Assembly: GCA_031276985.1 (NCBI GenBank)
Contig: JAISMA010000174.1
Coordinates: forward strand, 1-6,438
Length of the DNA: 6,438 nt
Origin: Helicobacteraceae bacterium
GTDB taxonomy: Bacteria > Campylobacterota > Campylobacteria > Campylobacterales > SZUA-545
Reading direction: 5' to 3'
The notes under the pieces were generated by a model that was not told the origin of the DNA, did no database searches, and worked only from the letters and a program-made list of their open reading frames with translations. The first letter of the stretch is position 1. Each line of letters starts with the position of its first letter. The translations under genes and the position numbers were made by a program. This document shows positions 1-6,220 of this stretch, piece after piece.

Positions 1-590
1 TTTGTCTTTACGCCAAATTCGGATCGAAAGCGTTTTGCGCCTTCGGGATCGTATTTGAAGCGATCTAGGTCTATTCCGTTTTCGATAACTACGATCTTAT
101 CTTTTGGAAAGCCTTTCTTGATATATAGGTCTTTGCCCGCTTGAGAGTTGGCGATGATAAGGGATGCGAGGGGGCTAAGGAGGGATTCAATCTTGCCTGC
201 GACGCGACTTAAAAATCCGTATTCGGCGTTAATTGTCGAGCGTATGCTCCATACGATCTTAGCGCCTTTCAAGAAGGGTTTTAGCGCCGCGCAAAATATA
301 TTTGGCGCGTCCAAAAACGAATAGATCGCGTAAGGCTTTAGCGATCTTAGCAGTTTCGCCAATTTTATTAACGCCAAAGGCAGCCGCCAAACGCCGAGTT
401 TCTTACGCAGATAATAGATCGGTACGCCCGCGTCGATTAACTCTTTGTCATACGCGCCTTCGTTGTAATAAATAACGAGCGCAACCTCCTGTCCGCGCTT
501 TTTTAGCTCTTTTGCCAGCGCGACAAGTTGACGTTCCGCGCCGCCGCGATTAAGCGCGGATGCAAAAATTACGATCTTTTTTTCTACCAT
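1..590 (-). CDS. Glycosyltransferase family 4 (GT-B fold), 3' end outside window
   Basis: The reading frame opens at an ATG (588-590) and stays open for 196 codons to the window edge, so the C-terminal part is missing. The N-terminus reads MVEKKIVIFASALNRGGAER, the classic GT4 start with a beta strand followed by the GGAE motif near residues 16-19. Around residues 140-170 comes the inter-domain stretch IANSQAGKDLYIKKGFP followed by KIVVIENGIDLDRF, which is typical of GT4 enzymes where the acceptor-binding N-terminal Rossmann domain passes into the nucleotide-sugar-binding C-terminal domain. The donor-binding E-x7-E motif would lie beyond the edge. By family knowledge it transfers a sugar from an activated donor to a growing glycan on the cytoplasmic face of the inner membrane; donor and acceptor cannot be read from this part. 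A GAGGG sequence at 594-598 sits only 3 bases before the ATG, overlapping the end region of the upstream methyltransferase gene, which ends 9 bases away, so the two are probably co-transcribed. Confidence 0.9.
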   Translation of the reverse strand, partial: MVEKKIVIFASALNRGGAERQLVALAKELKKRGQEVALVIYYNEGAYDKELIDAGVPIYYLRKKLGVWRLPLALIKLAKLLRSLKPYAIYSFLDAPNIFCAALKPFLKGAKIVWSIRSTINAEYGFLSRVAGKIESLLSPLASLIIANSQAGKDLYIKKGFPKDKIVVIENGIDLDRFKYDPEGAKRFRSEFGVKT

Positions 591-599
591 ATTCCCTCG

Positions 600-1325
600 C
601 TACCGACTCGCCTCGATGATTACGTTATTATAAAAACCGCCCGATCGATCGATCTTGTCAAACAATATGCCAAACAGATTGCAGCAAAACGCAAAAGGTA
701 TAAATAACGGCATTCCAAAAACTTTGATTGTTTTGCCGATTGCGCTTCGCGTAGTATTTGATTCCAGCCATGCCAAGAATAGAATCGTCAAGGTACTACC
801 AATTCCGCCTTGCGTTTGAACGCGCTCAACCTTTAACCCGAACGATTCAATCCAAAGGCGTAAACCCTCTTTGGTGAAACGGCGAAAATCAAACGGCGAT
901 CCATGCGCGTGATACAAAAAAGGAACAGAGATCGCAATTTTACCCCCACGTTTAACGCGCTCGAAAATCTGAGTAAAAATTGTCGCGTCTTCTACGTGTT
1001 CTAAAACTTGAGTCGATAAAACGCAATCCAGCTCATCCGTAGGCGGTACGACGCCATTTTTAACGATGAGCTCGATGCCTTTGGCTTGAACAATATCCGC
1101 GCCAATGTAGCGCGTAATGTTTGGCATATACGCCTTATACGGCTGAGAGCCGCAACCAAAATCCAAGCATACGCCGCTAAAATCGCGCAGAATTTCTTTT
1201 AACTGCGGTTTAAGTTGATAGGTAGCCAAATATTGCCAATGCAAGATGTTGATATTTGGTTCTTTGCCACAGATTTTTTCGTAAAATAAACGAAAAAGTC
1301 TAGCTTTTGGCGACTCTTTATCCAT
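600..1325 (-). CDS. Class I SAM-dependent methyltransferase (Methyltransf_11-like)
   Basis: This 241-residue protein has the class I methyltransferase signatures in order: the SAM-binding glycine loop LDFGCGS at residues 54-60, an acidic strand-2 end at YIGADI (72-77), the strand-4 motif QVLEHVED (106-113), and the post-motif region RGGKIAISVPFLYHAHG (126-142) followed by SPFDFRRFT (143-151). The VPFLYHAHGSPFDFRRFT stretch is common in methyltransferases lying within polysaccharide gene clusters, where they are usually assumed to methylate a sugar or glycan; the substrate here is inferred from neighbours only. A hydrophobic stretch near residues 205-224 (GMPLFIPFAFCCNLFGILF) may associate with the membrane. 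The ATG start is supported by GAAAGG at 1334-1339 with 8 bases of spacing. It lies 17 bases after the 96-residue ORF and 9 bases before the family 4 glycosyltransferase, in an apparent operon. Length and motifs look complete. Confidence 0.87.
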   Translation of the reverse strand: MDKESPKARLFRLFYEKICGKEPNINILHWQYLATYQLKPQLKEILRDFSGVCLDFGCGSQPYKAYMPNITRYIGADIVQAKGIELIVKNGVVPPTDELDCVLSTQVLEHVEDATIFTQIFERVKRGGKIAISVPFLYHAHGSPFDFRRFTKEGLRLWIESFGLKVERVQTQGGIGSTLTILFLAWLESNTTRSAIGKTIKVFGMPLFIPFAFCCNLFGILFDKIDRSGGFYNNVIIEASR

Positions 1326-1342
1326 ATTTTATGCCTTTCGTA

Positions 1343-1633
1343 TCAAATTCCTGCTTTCATCAAACGCGCTATAGGCAAATATAACGCCGATTGTTGAGTT
1401 AATCGCAAAAGTTGTTTAAGCGTCCATTTGCGATGCGTGTTTAAGCCGTTAAGCTCGTCAAAATGATTGAGGTAGTCATTGAAGTTCTTGTCCTTCCACC
1501 AGTCCCAATCCGCCCACGTTAAACGATAATTTGGAAAAACCAAGTCGGTAAAAATTCGCAAAGCGTCGTGTTTTCTGCCGACGTGATTTGAAAAAGCGTT
1601 CCGCAACAGTCTTGCAATTTGGCAGAAACTCAC
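1343..1633 (-). CDS. Short ORF, probable N-terminal remnant of a TylF-like methyltransferase
   Basis: A 96-residue ORF starts at GTG (1631-1633), with AAAAGG at 1641-1646 spaced 7 bases away; an in-frame TAA lies just upstream, so GTG is the only reasonable start. Residues 34-46 (PNYRLTWADWDWW), 51-58 (FNDYLNHF) and 64-78 (LNTHRKWTLKQLLRL) resemble, from memory, the region that precedes the SAM-binding loop in TylF/macrocin-type O-methyltransferases of glycan clusters, where a line like YR-W-DWW-FN-YL-F-E-G-NT-RRW-L-QL-RL is followed by the GDTAECGV-type SAM motif. Here the frame ends 18 residues later with no SAM motif, so the catalytic part is missing. Reading the other two frames over the last 60 bases shows no convincing continuation, so a deletion is more likely than a simple frameshift. 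It sits between the radical SAM gene and a complete methyltransferase. It could be a small protein of its own; I favour a decayed gene. The family call is moderate, the reading frame itself likely. Confidence 0.55.
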   Translation of the reverse strand: MSFCQIARLLRNAFSNHVGRKHDALRIFTDLVFPNYRLTWADWDWWKDKNFNDYLNHFDELNGLNTHRKWTLKQLLRLTQQSALYLPIARLMKAGI

Positions 1634-1702
1634 ATATAAACCTTTTGAGAATTACTGCAATCATACTACCGCAACGCTTAAGATGCCGCTACGACAATAA
1701 TT

Positions 1703-2674
1703 TTAAGCCTCTCGCATTTTTTGCAGTTTGGCAGTAAGCCATTTGTTGCTTGTGATTAAGTTGAGCCCTTGACATTGGCGACAGACGTCAAATAGGTTTT
1801 TGTTTTTCGATAAAGCTAAACGACGCTTTTTTATTGCTTCGCCATTCCACAACTCGCTCCACGACTGACAATTATAGACGTTTGCGTTTTTTAATTCCAT
1901 CATTGGATCGGCGCAACAGCTGACAATATTGCAATCTGAATCTATATATATTCCTTGATAAGAGAAGTGGCATTTATTCGTAGTGTATAAAGCAGTTCCG
2001 TCTTTTTTGAAACTTGCATCTAGCGGTTTTATACGAGTTGCAAAACGATGTTCCTTTGCAAAGGCGATAAAACGTTCTCTAAACTCTTGATCGCCATTGT
2101 CAAGTAGTTGTAATTGCGTTACTTCTCGTAAAGCGGTTCTTTCAATTTTTTGTATATTATTAATTATTTTATCCCATGAACCTCCTATACGATAAAAATT
2201 TTCGTAGCTTCCTTGATCGTATCCATCCATACTCACTATAAGCTCGGAAATATTACGGTATTTTTCGTGATATGCAATTAGACTATCTATATGCTCGGAT
2301 CGGACGTTTAAGTTAGTGCTAAAAATAATAAAATAGGAAGATAAGATATCTAGAATTGATAAAAAGTCTAGATTTAAGAATGGCTCGCCAAAATTGTTGA
2401 CTACAAACGTGTCACAATGTCGTTTTCCGTCGATTTCAACCAGCGAAAGAATCTTCTGAACATCTTTGGGCTTGATAAATTTTGACTTTCTGCTTTTTTG
2501 AAAATAGCGATGCGGTACCGGACAGCCGCGGCAATGCAGATTACAGACGGCGGAGGTTTCAATTAAAATAGCGATAGGGCGGTTAAAAGCCTTTCCTCTT
2601 AAGATTGGCGCACAAATAATAGATAGTTTCATCAGTAGCGTATTTAAGCGGGCTTTTATGCGTCTTAATAGCAA
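1703..2674 (-). CDS. Radical SAM protein with SPASM-like C-terminal cysteine region
   Basis: This 323-residue protein has the radical SAM iron-sulphur motif CNLHCRGC at residues 44-51 (C-x3-C-x2-C), preceded by the usual strand IAILIETSAV. NNFGEPFLN at 93-101 matches the GE(P) motif that contacts SAM. The C-terminus carries C235, G241, C248, C253-C254 and C298-x2-C301, with the line YIDSDCNIVSCCAD and SWSELWN, which is typical of SPASM/twitch-type auxiliary cluster domains. By family it would cleave SAM to a 5'-deoxyadenosyl radical and act on a bound substrate in the cytoplasm; the reaction is unknown. Its place between a glycosyltransferase and methyltransferases suggests a role in making or modifying a glycan component, which is inference. 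The start is TTG (2672-2674) with GAAAGG at 2681-2686 spaced 6 bases and an in-frame TAA just upstream; the first ATG, codon 15, lacks such a sequence. GC is low, about 30% in several 60-base blocks. The gene follows the family 2 glycosyltransferase by 27 bases. Confidence 0.88.
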   Translation of the reverse strand: MLLRRIKARLNTLLMKLSIICAPILRGKAFNRPIAILIETSAVCNLHCRGCPVPHRYFQKSRKSKFIKPKDVQKILSLVEIDGKRHCDTFVVNNFGEPFLNLDFLSILDILSSYFIIFSTNLNVRSEHIDSLIAYHEKYRNISELIVSMDGYDQGSYENFYRIGGSWDKIINNIQKIERTALREVTQLQLLDNGDQEFRERFIAFAKEHRFATRIKPLDASFKKDGTALYTTNKCHFSYQGIYIDSDCNIVSCCADPMMELKNANVYNCQSWSELWNGEAIKKRRLALSKNKNLFDVCRQCQGLNLITSNKWLTAKLQKMREA

Positions 2675-2701
2675 AGGTTACCTTTCTTTCTCTAGTTGGA
2701 T

Positions 2702-3937
2702 TCAAATTGCGCTGCGAGCAAATAACCTAAATACGCGCAAGGAAATTTTGTGCTTTAGTAAATTTAATCGCCATACAAAATTCTTTATTTTGCTTTTATA
2801 CAATAAATAAACTTTTAACGGTCTAACAGATATCCAATAAAACATATAAACGTTAAACGACAACATTCCAAATTTCTGCAAAGCGCTGTGGTAATTATAC
2901 AAATTAGACGACCTATATATTCTATAAAACGAACGGTATTGCCTAAATTGGTCAAATACGCTATCTACAATTATATTATAGTTATAACGAAAAGCGTAAA
3001 TAGGATTTTTAATCTCGTCCATATAGAACCCCATAACTCTAATGGCTTCTTTTTTGTATACCCAATAAATGATTTTGCGAATCTCCGTATTATCAAAAGT
3101 ATTTGTATCAATTAAATGTTGCAATGCAAATATTGTCATTTGCGCCATATCGGCGGGTAAAAAATGTCTGCACGTCCATTCTCGACCGTCTGCGCCGAAC
3201 CCGGAACGCGAAGGATTTGCTACGATAAAACTTTCTTCGGCTGGTTTCCAATATATATTTGGAACTATCGCGCTAGCTCCGGACATGGCAATGTTTGCAA
3301 AAATAAAACTGAAAGTCGTCTGTAATTGACGATTATCTGCTACTTTCAAGTGGCGTTCTACCGCATCGACTAAATGCTTCGTATTGAAAATTTCTCCCGT
3401 TGGATGCTTAAACGCGCAATAAAGATTAGCAAAGGCATCTGCTGGATCGTTATAAATTTCATTGAACGTTTTTTCGCCGCAATATACGTACGCAAAATCT
3501 CGTTCGGATAAAAAAGCGATGAGTTTTGGTATATTTTCAATTACGATTAAATCGCGATCGTTGCAGTAAAAGGCGTATTTGCCGCTCGCTCTGGTAATGA
3601 CCACTAGCATATTCCTAATAGCGCCAATATTATTCTCGTTTTCAAAGTACTTAAAACGCGAATCGGCTATTTTGCCCAGCAGTTCTTTTGTGTTGTCGGT
3701 CGAAGCGTTGTCGTTAACGCAAACCTCAATATCTTCGCGTTCGCAACTTAAAATTGAAGTTACAAGCGCATAAACGCGTTCAGCGCGATTATATGTGGCA
3801 ATGCAAAAACTGACTATGGGTTGCGACACGCTTACCTTCTTTCTACGGACGTTGCTAATTGTACCATAACTCGGCTTCAATTGATTAAGACTATTTTGGC
3901 TAACTACGAATAGATTGCAAAAACCATAAATTCGCAT
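2702..3937 (-). CDS. Glycosyltransferase family 2 (GT-A fold)
   Basis: The GT-A domain is clear: VSFCIATYNRAERV (residues 42-55), VNDNASTDNTKELL (74-87), NENNIGAIRNM (100-110) and GKYAFYCNDRDLI (119-131), in which D127-R-D129 is the metal- and nucleotide-sugar-binding DxD site. By family it inverts the sugar linkage while transferring a hexose or similar sugar to a glycan acceptor at the cytoplasmic membrane; donor unknown. After the catalytic domain the protein runs on for about 200 residues that are rich in Tyr, Phe, Arg and Lys, ending in a very basic tail, which might bind the membrane. Coordinates use the ATG at 3935-3937 (411 residues, AGAGG at 3944-3948, spacing 6). The first 36 residues do not look like the family; a GTG at 3827-3829, five bases after AAGAAGG (3835-3841), would give a 375-residue protein beginning directly before the GT-A domain, and I think it is at least equally likely. 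The 3' half is very AT-rich (roughly 30% GC). It heads the sugar cassette. Confidence 0.88.
   Translation of the reverse strand: MRIYGFCNLFVVSQNSLNQLKPSYGTISNVRRKKVSVSQPIVSFCIATYNRAERVYALVTSILSCEREDIEVCVNDNASTDNTKELLGKIADSRFKYFENENNIGAIRNMLVVITRASGKYAFYCNDRDLIVIENIPKLIAFLSERDFAYVYCGEKTFNEIYNDPADAFANLYCAFKHPTGEIFNTKHLVDAVERHLKVADNRQLQTTFSFIFANIAMSGASAIVPNIYWKPAEESFIVANPSRSGFGADGREWTCRHFLPADMAQMTIFALQHLIDTNTFDNTEIRKIIYWVYKKEAIRVMGFYMDEIKNPIYAFRYNYNIIVDSVFDQFRQYRSFYRIYRSSNLYNYHSALQKFGMLSFNVYMFYWISVRPLKVYLLYKSKIKNFVWRLNLLKHKISLRVFRLFARSAI
3827..3841 (-). promoter_or_regulatory. Alternative ribosome binding site and GTG start of the family 2 glycosyltransferase
   Basis: AAGAAGG (3835-3841, minus strand) is followed after five bases by an in-frame GTG at 3827-3829. 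Starting here places VSQPIVSFCIATYNR at the extreme N-terminus, as is usual for family 2 glycosyltransferases. The competing ATG, 36 codons upstream, has its own AGAGG, so sequence alone does not settle the start. Confidence 0.5.
3858..3866 (-). promoter_or_regulatory. Candidate extended -10 promoter for the sugar cassette
   Basis: Read on the minus strand, TGGTACAAT is an extended -10 element (TG, one base, then TACAAT, five of six matches to TATAAT). No good -35 is visible at the usual distance, which is tolerated by extended -10 promoters and by Campylobacterota housekeeping promoters. A transcript would begin near 3850, about 20 bases before the GTG start and downstream of the ATG start, so it fits only the shorter glycosyltransferase. 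Confidence 0.4.
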
Positions 3938-4001
3938 GGCCAGCCTCTAAACGCATTCGCCGATGAAACATCGCGCTTGAAAAACTACGGCTGTTAAGAA
4001 G

Positions 4002-4017
4002 CGCGCGTCAAGGCGCG
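4002..4017 (-). terminator. Weak hairpin at the end of the lipoprotein gene
   Basis: A perfect inverted repeat with five-base arms (CGCGC and GCGCG) and a six-base loop spans the stop codon of the lipoprotein gene. On the minus strand it is followed by CTTCTTAAC, which is only a poor U-tract. It may end part of the transcription before the sugar cassette, but CGCG-rich arms also arise easily from the local codon usage, so support is weak. Confidence 0.25.
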
Positions 4018-4334
4018 ATGAATTGCGTTTCGCCCGCTTTTGCCTCGACAAAAACCGCGAAAACGATCCCGTCGATTTCAAGATAGATCGTCTCCCCGCT
4101 AAAACCGCCGTCGATTTGCGCGGCGAAGCCCTCGCCGTTTGTGATCGCGATTGGCAATTCGCCGTCCGCGCGTTTTTGCTCCGCCGCGTATATGCGAACG
4201 CGCGATCGCCCCGAAACGACGAAGTCGCCGTCGCTTATCAATTCGCCTACGGGCGTTTGGCTTTCGACTTCGCTCAAACGCGAATCGCCGCAACCGCACA
4301 GCAAAAACGCGATCGCAAGCGCAAAAGCTCTCAT
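4008..4334 (-). CDS. Small putative lipoprotein of unknown function
   Basis: This 108-residue protein starts with a short lipoprotein signal peptide: MRAFALAIAFLL then C13-G14-C15. LCGC at 12-15 acts as the lipobox with C15 as the likely lipidated residue; Cys at the -2 position is a little unusual. After cleavage the next residues are G16, D17, S18, so there is no Asp directly after the Cys, which by the enterobacterial sorting rule would favour the outer membrane. The mature part (about 94 residues) alternates polar and hydrophobic residues, such as SRVRIYAAE, GETIYLEIDG and VFAVFVEAKAGETQFIAP, suggesting a small all-beta domain; I recognise no family. The start ATG overlaps the stop codon of the 585-residue secreted-protein gene as ATGA (4331-4334), and GGAG lies at 4343-4346 inside that gene, spacing 8. 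The two products are therefore very likely made together and may act together at the cell envelope. Confidence 0.82.
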   Translation of the reverse strand: MRAFALAIAFLLCGCGDSRLSEVESQTPVGELISDGDFVVSGRSRVRIYAAEQKRADGELPIAITNGEGFAAQIDGGFSGETIYLEIDGIVFAVFVEAKAGETQFIAP

Positions 4335-6088
4335 CTTGCGCGCTCCAATCGATAAAATTCGCCCGCTTGATAATTACGCGCTTCGTAGCCGTTAAAGTCG
4401 ATCAAGCGAAAGCCTTCGGGCAACGTTAGCGGCGCGTTTTCAGTTTCGCCAACGCCGACGTATCGCGCCTCTTTAAGCCAGATCGGGCTTTGCGGAAAAA
4501 CTTCCAGCTCGATTTCGCCGTCTTGCGCCGCGAAAACCTGATACAACTGCCCCGAATGCATGCGATGAAGGCGGTTCAGCGATTGCGGCAGGCGGCTGTC
4601 GTATTGCGCCCACAACGCGGCGCGATCGTTCTCGGCGGTCTCGATTACCTTCGTTACGCCGATTAGCCGATCGATTCGCAAATCTCCAATCGGCGCAAAC
4701 GGATTCCAGCCGTATCGCAAAAACGCCGTAACTTTGCGCGATCTGATCGGCGAGGCGACAAATCTTTCGCCGCCGTACTCAAGCGCGATCGCGCCGCCCC
4801 ATTTGGCGCTCAAAAACGCCTCGCTTTCGTCGATAATCGCAAACCGCTCAAGCTCGCCCTCCGCGTTTTCGCCGTAAATCCACCCAAACGGCAAAAAGCG
4901 ATCTTCGCCAAGCAAAACCGCCTTCGCCCAAAAACCTTCCGCGCTTAAACGCGCTTCGCTCGCGCTCGGCAAAAGCGGATAGGCTAAATCGCCGCTAAAA
5001 AGGCGAACGCCGTAGCGATCGGCGTATAACGCGCCGCGTCCCGTTTTGGCTTCAATCGCCGCGCCGCTCAAAACGACGACGCTAGAAGGCGGCTCGATCG
5101 ATATTTGGCTTTTGCCGATCGCGGCGCGAACGCTCGCGTTGTTCTCGATTGTAAGCGCGATCTCTTCGATATTTATCAAACAACCGTCGTCGCGCTCTGT
5201 TAGTTTCGCGTTTGGCGGCGCGGCGAGATTTAGCAAAAGTCGTTTTTGCGCGTCTCGAAACTCCACGCTAAATCCGCCGCCGTCCAGAGCTTTTATCGTA
5301 CGCGAAACGCCGCCAAACGTTTTTACGCGCTGCGTTTGCGTCAAGCCGCCGTTTGATCGCTTGATGATTTTAATATCGATTGTTATCGGCTCCGCGTCCG
5401 CAAACGGAATAAAAATAAGCCGATCGCCGCCCTCCGCGCCTTCGTTTGCGATAAACGTCAGCCCTTTGTCGTCGATATAAGCCTCGCCTTTTGTCGGCTC
5501 AAGCGCGATTATCGGCTCAAATTTGAAAGCGGACCAAAAAGGCAGACGCGCCTTCGCCCCTTCCTCGATCTCCAAAAGCGCGTCGATCGCAATCAATCCG
5601 CGTTTGGTTATGGTTACCCGTTTTTTGATTAGCCCGTTGTTTTTGTCGGCGTAAACGGCGGTGAAATCGCCTTTTGGCTCGCCCGAATACGATACGCTAT
5701 CGCCCTCAAACGCAAGCGTTCCATGCGGCGGATAGCTTAAAACGGGCGGCGCGCCTTTGGCTATGTCGCCTATAACCCACCGAAACGCGTCGGGTTTGGA
5801 GCGATCGACGACGTTAAAATATATGTAGCGGCTCTGTTTTTCGCCAAGCGGCGCGATCTCGACGAGTCCCTCGCCGCTTTTGCGTAGCGCGGCGACTTCG
5901 ATATAGCTTTCGGCTTCGTTGATTTTCAGTTTGATAACGGCGGGCGTGTGATTTACGGCGATCCATTTTTCGTCCAAAAACAGCCTGACGCGCTCAAATC
6001 TGCCTTCCGCGTTTAGAACGCGGCGATCAACTTCTTGAGCGAACGCGAACGCGCCCAGCATTAACGCCGTCAATAAATATCTGCCCAT
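4331..6088 (-). CDS. Secreted protein of unknown function, 585 residues
   Basis: Residues 1-17 are a clean Sec signal peptide: MGR, the hydrophobic core YLLTALMLGAFAF, and an AFA cleavage site before Q18. No further membrane-spanning stretch is apparent, so the product is probably periplasmic, outer-membrane attached or exported. The mature protein (about 568 residues) consists of many short alternating strands with Gly/Asp turns, for example FERVRLFLDEKWIAV (31-45), ESYIEVAAL, GGFSVEFRD, GEIELEVFP, which suggests a beta-rich architecture, possibly several sandwich domains. It has a single cysteine, in the DDGCLINIEE stretch. I recognise no catalytic motif or named family. The ATG at 6086-6088 is the only reasonable start (in-frame TAA five codons upstream) although no Shine-Dalgarno sequence is visible, unlike its neighbours. 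It is coupled to the downstream lipoprotein by ATGA and divergent from pckA. Local GC is about 50-60%, and most CGATCG hexamers of the window lie in it. A role in the envelope is inference from the signal peptide and the lipoprotein partner. Confidence 0.85.
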   Translation of the reverse strand: MGRYLLTALMLGAFAFAQEVDRRVLNAEGRFERVRLFLDEKWIAVNHTPAVIKLKINEAESYIEVAALRKSGEGLVEIAPLGEKQSRYIYFNVVDRSKPDAFRWVIGDIAKGAPPVLSYPPHGTLAFEGDSVSYSGEPKGDFTAVYADKNNGLIKKRVTITKRGLIAIDALLEIEEGAKARLPFWSAFKFEPIIALEPTKGEAYIDDKGLTFIANEGAEGGDRLIFIPFADAEPITIDIKIIKRSNGGLTQTQRVKTFGGVSRTIKALDGGGFSVEFRDAQKRLLLNLAAPPNAKLTERDDGCLINIEEIALTIENNASVRAAIGKSQISIEPPSSVVVLSGAAIEAKTGRGALYADRYGVRLFSGDLAYPLLPSASEARLSAEGFWAKAVLLGEDRFLPFGWIYGENAEGELERFAIIDESEAFLSAKWGGAIALEYGGERFVASPIRSRKVTAFLRYGWNPFAPIGDLRIDRLIGVTKVIETAENDRAALWAQYDSRLPQSLNRLHRMHSGQLYQVFAAQDGEIELEVFPQSPIWLKEARYVGVGETENAPLTLPEGFRLIDFNGYEARNYQAGEFYRLERAR

Positions 6089-6156
6089 TTGAACGGCATT
6101 TTAGCCGCCGCCGCCTAAAAATCGCGGAGAGCGAAACGGCTTTTTGCCACGCGACA

Positions 6157-6162
6157 ATCATA
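6157..6162 (-). promoter_or_regulatory. Candidate -10 element for the secreted protein and lipoprotein operon
   Basis: TATGAT on the minus strand lies about 70 bases before the start codon of the secreted protein, in an AT-rich patch (6157-6190) that contrasts with the GC-rich flanks. A poor -35 match (TTTATA) lies 17 bases upstream. It overlaps the region that must also contain the pckA promoter. Support is positional and weak. Confidence 0.3.
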
Positions 6163-6168
6163 AAAATT

Positions 6169-6197
6169 TGTAACTTTAATATAAACATCTCTAAACT
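6169..6197 (+). promoter_or_regulatory. Candidate pckA promoter
   Basis: TTGTAA (6169-6174) and TAAACT (6192-6197) are separated by 17 bases and resemble -35 and -10 elements (4 of 6 matches for the first). An alternative -10 is TATAAA at 6180-6185, without a good -35. The segment is the most AT-rich part of the divergent intergenic region and lies 30 to 45 bases before the pckA start, a sensible leader length. Confidence 0.4.
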
Positions 6198-6213
6198 ACT
6201 TCATAAAGTTTTG

Positions 6214-6220
6214 AAAGGAG
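6214..6220 (+). promoter_or_regulatory. Strong ribosome binding site of pckA
   Basis: AAAGGAG at an ideal six-base spacing from the ATG at 6227 is the best Shine-Dalgarno match in the window and fixes the pckA start. It suggests efficient translation, in keeping with a central metabolic enzyme. Confidence 0.8.

Noticed and set aside
641..654. Tandem GATC run (CGATCGATCGATC)
   Set aside because: It lies inside the methyltransferase reading frame (DKIDRSG region), is only three units long and the frame is intact, so there is no evidence of phase variation.
1476..1664. 62-residue minus-strand ORF starting at ATG 1664
   Set aside because: It overlaps the 96-residue ORF in another frame, has no ribosome binding site of note and a composition like frame-shifted sequence; the conserved-looking residues are in the other frame.
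2888..3773. Plus-strand ORFs of 64 to 86 residues inside the family 2 glycosyltransferase gene
   Set aside because: They lie antisense to a gene with clear GT-A motifs and show no domain features or ribosome binding sites that would support them.
3961..3973. Perfect palindrome CGATG-AAA-CATCG before the glycosyltransferase gene
   Set aside because: Five-base arms with no T-run on either strand do not make a terminator, and its operator role cannot be argued from one copy.
4202..4792. GCGATCGC octamers as a sign of cyanobacterial origin
   Set aside because: Only three copies in the window, and the pckA type and gene context do not point to cyanobacteria; kept only as a motif-enrichment observation.
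4023..5480. Plus-strand and out-of-frame ORFs within the lipoprotein and secreted-protein genes, up to 144 residues
   Set aside because: High-GC coding sequence leaves stop-free antisense frames; the products are Arg/Ser/Ala-rich with no recognisable domain, while the minus-strand frame has a signal peptide, a lipobox and ATGA coupling.
6103..6144. AGCCG ... CGGCTTTTT as a plus-strand terminator
   Set aside because: The arms are about 28 bases apart and no plus-strand gene precedes it in the window, so a terminator role is not supported.
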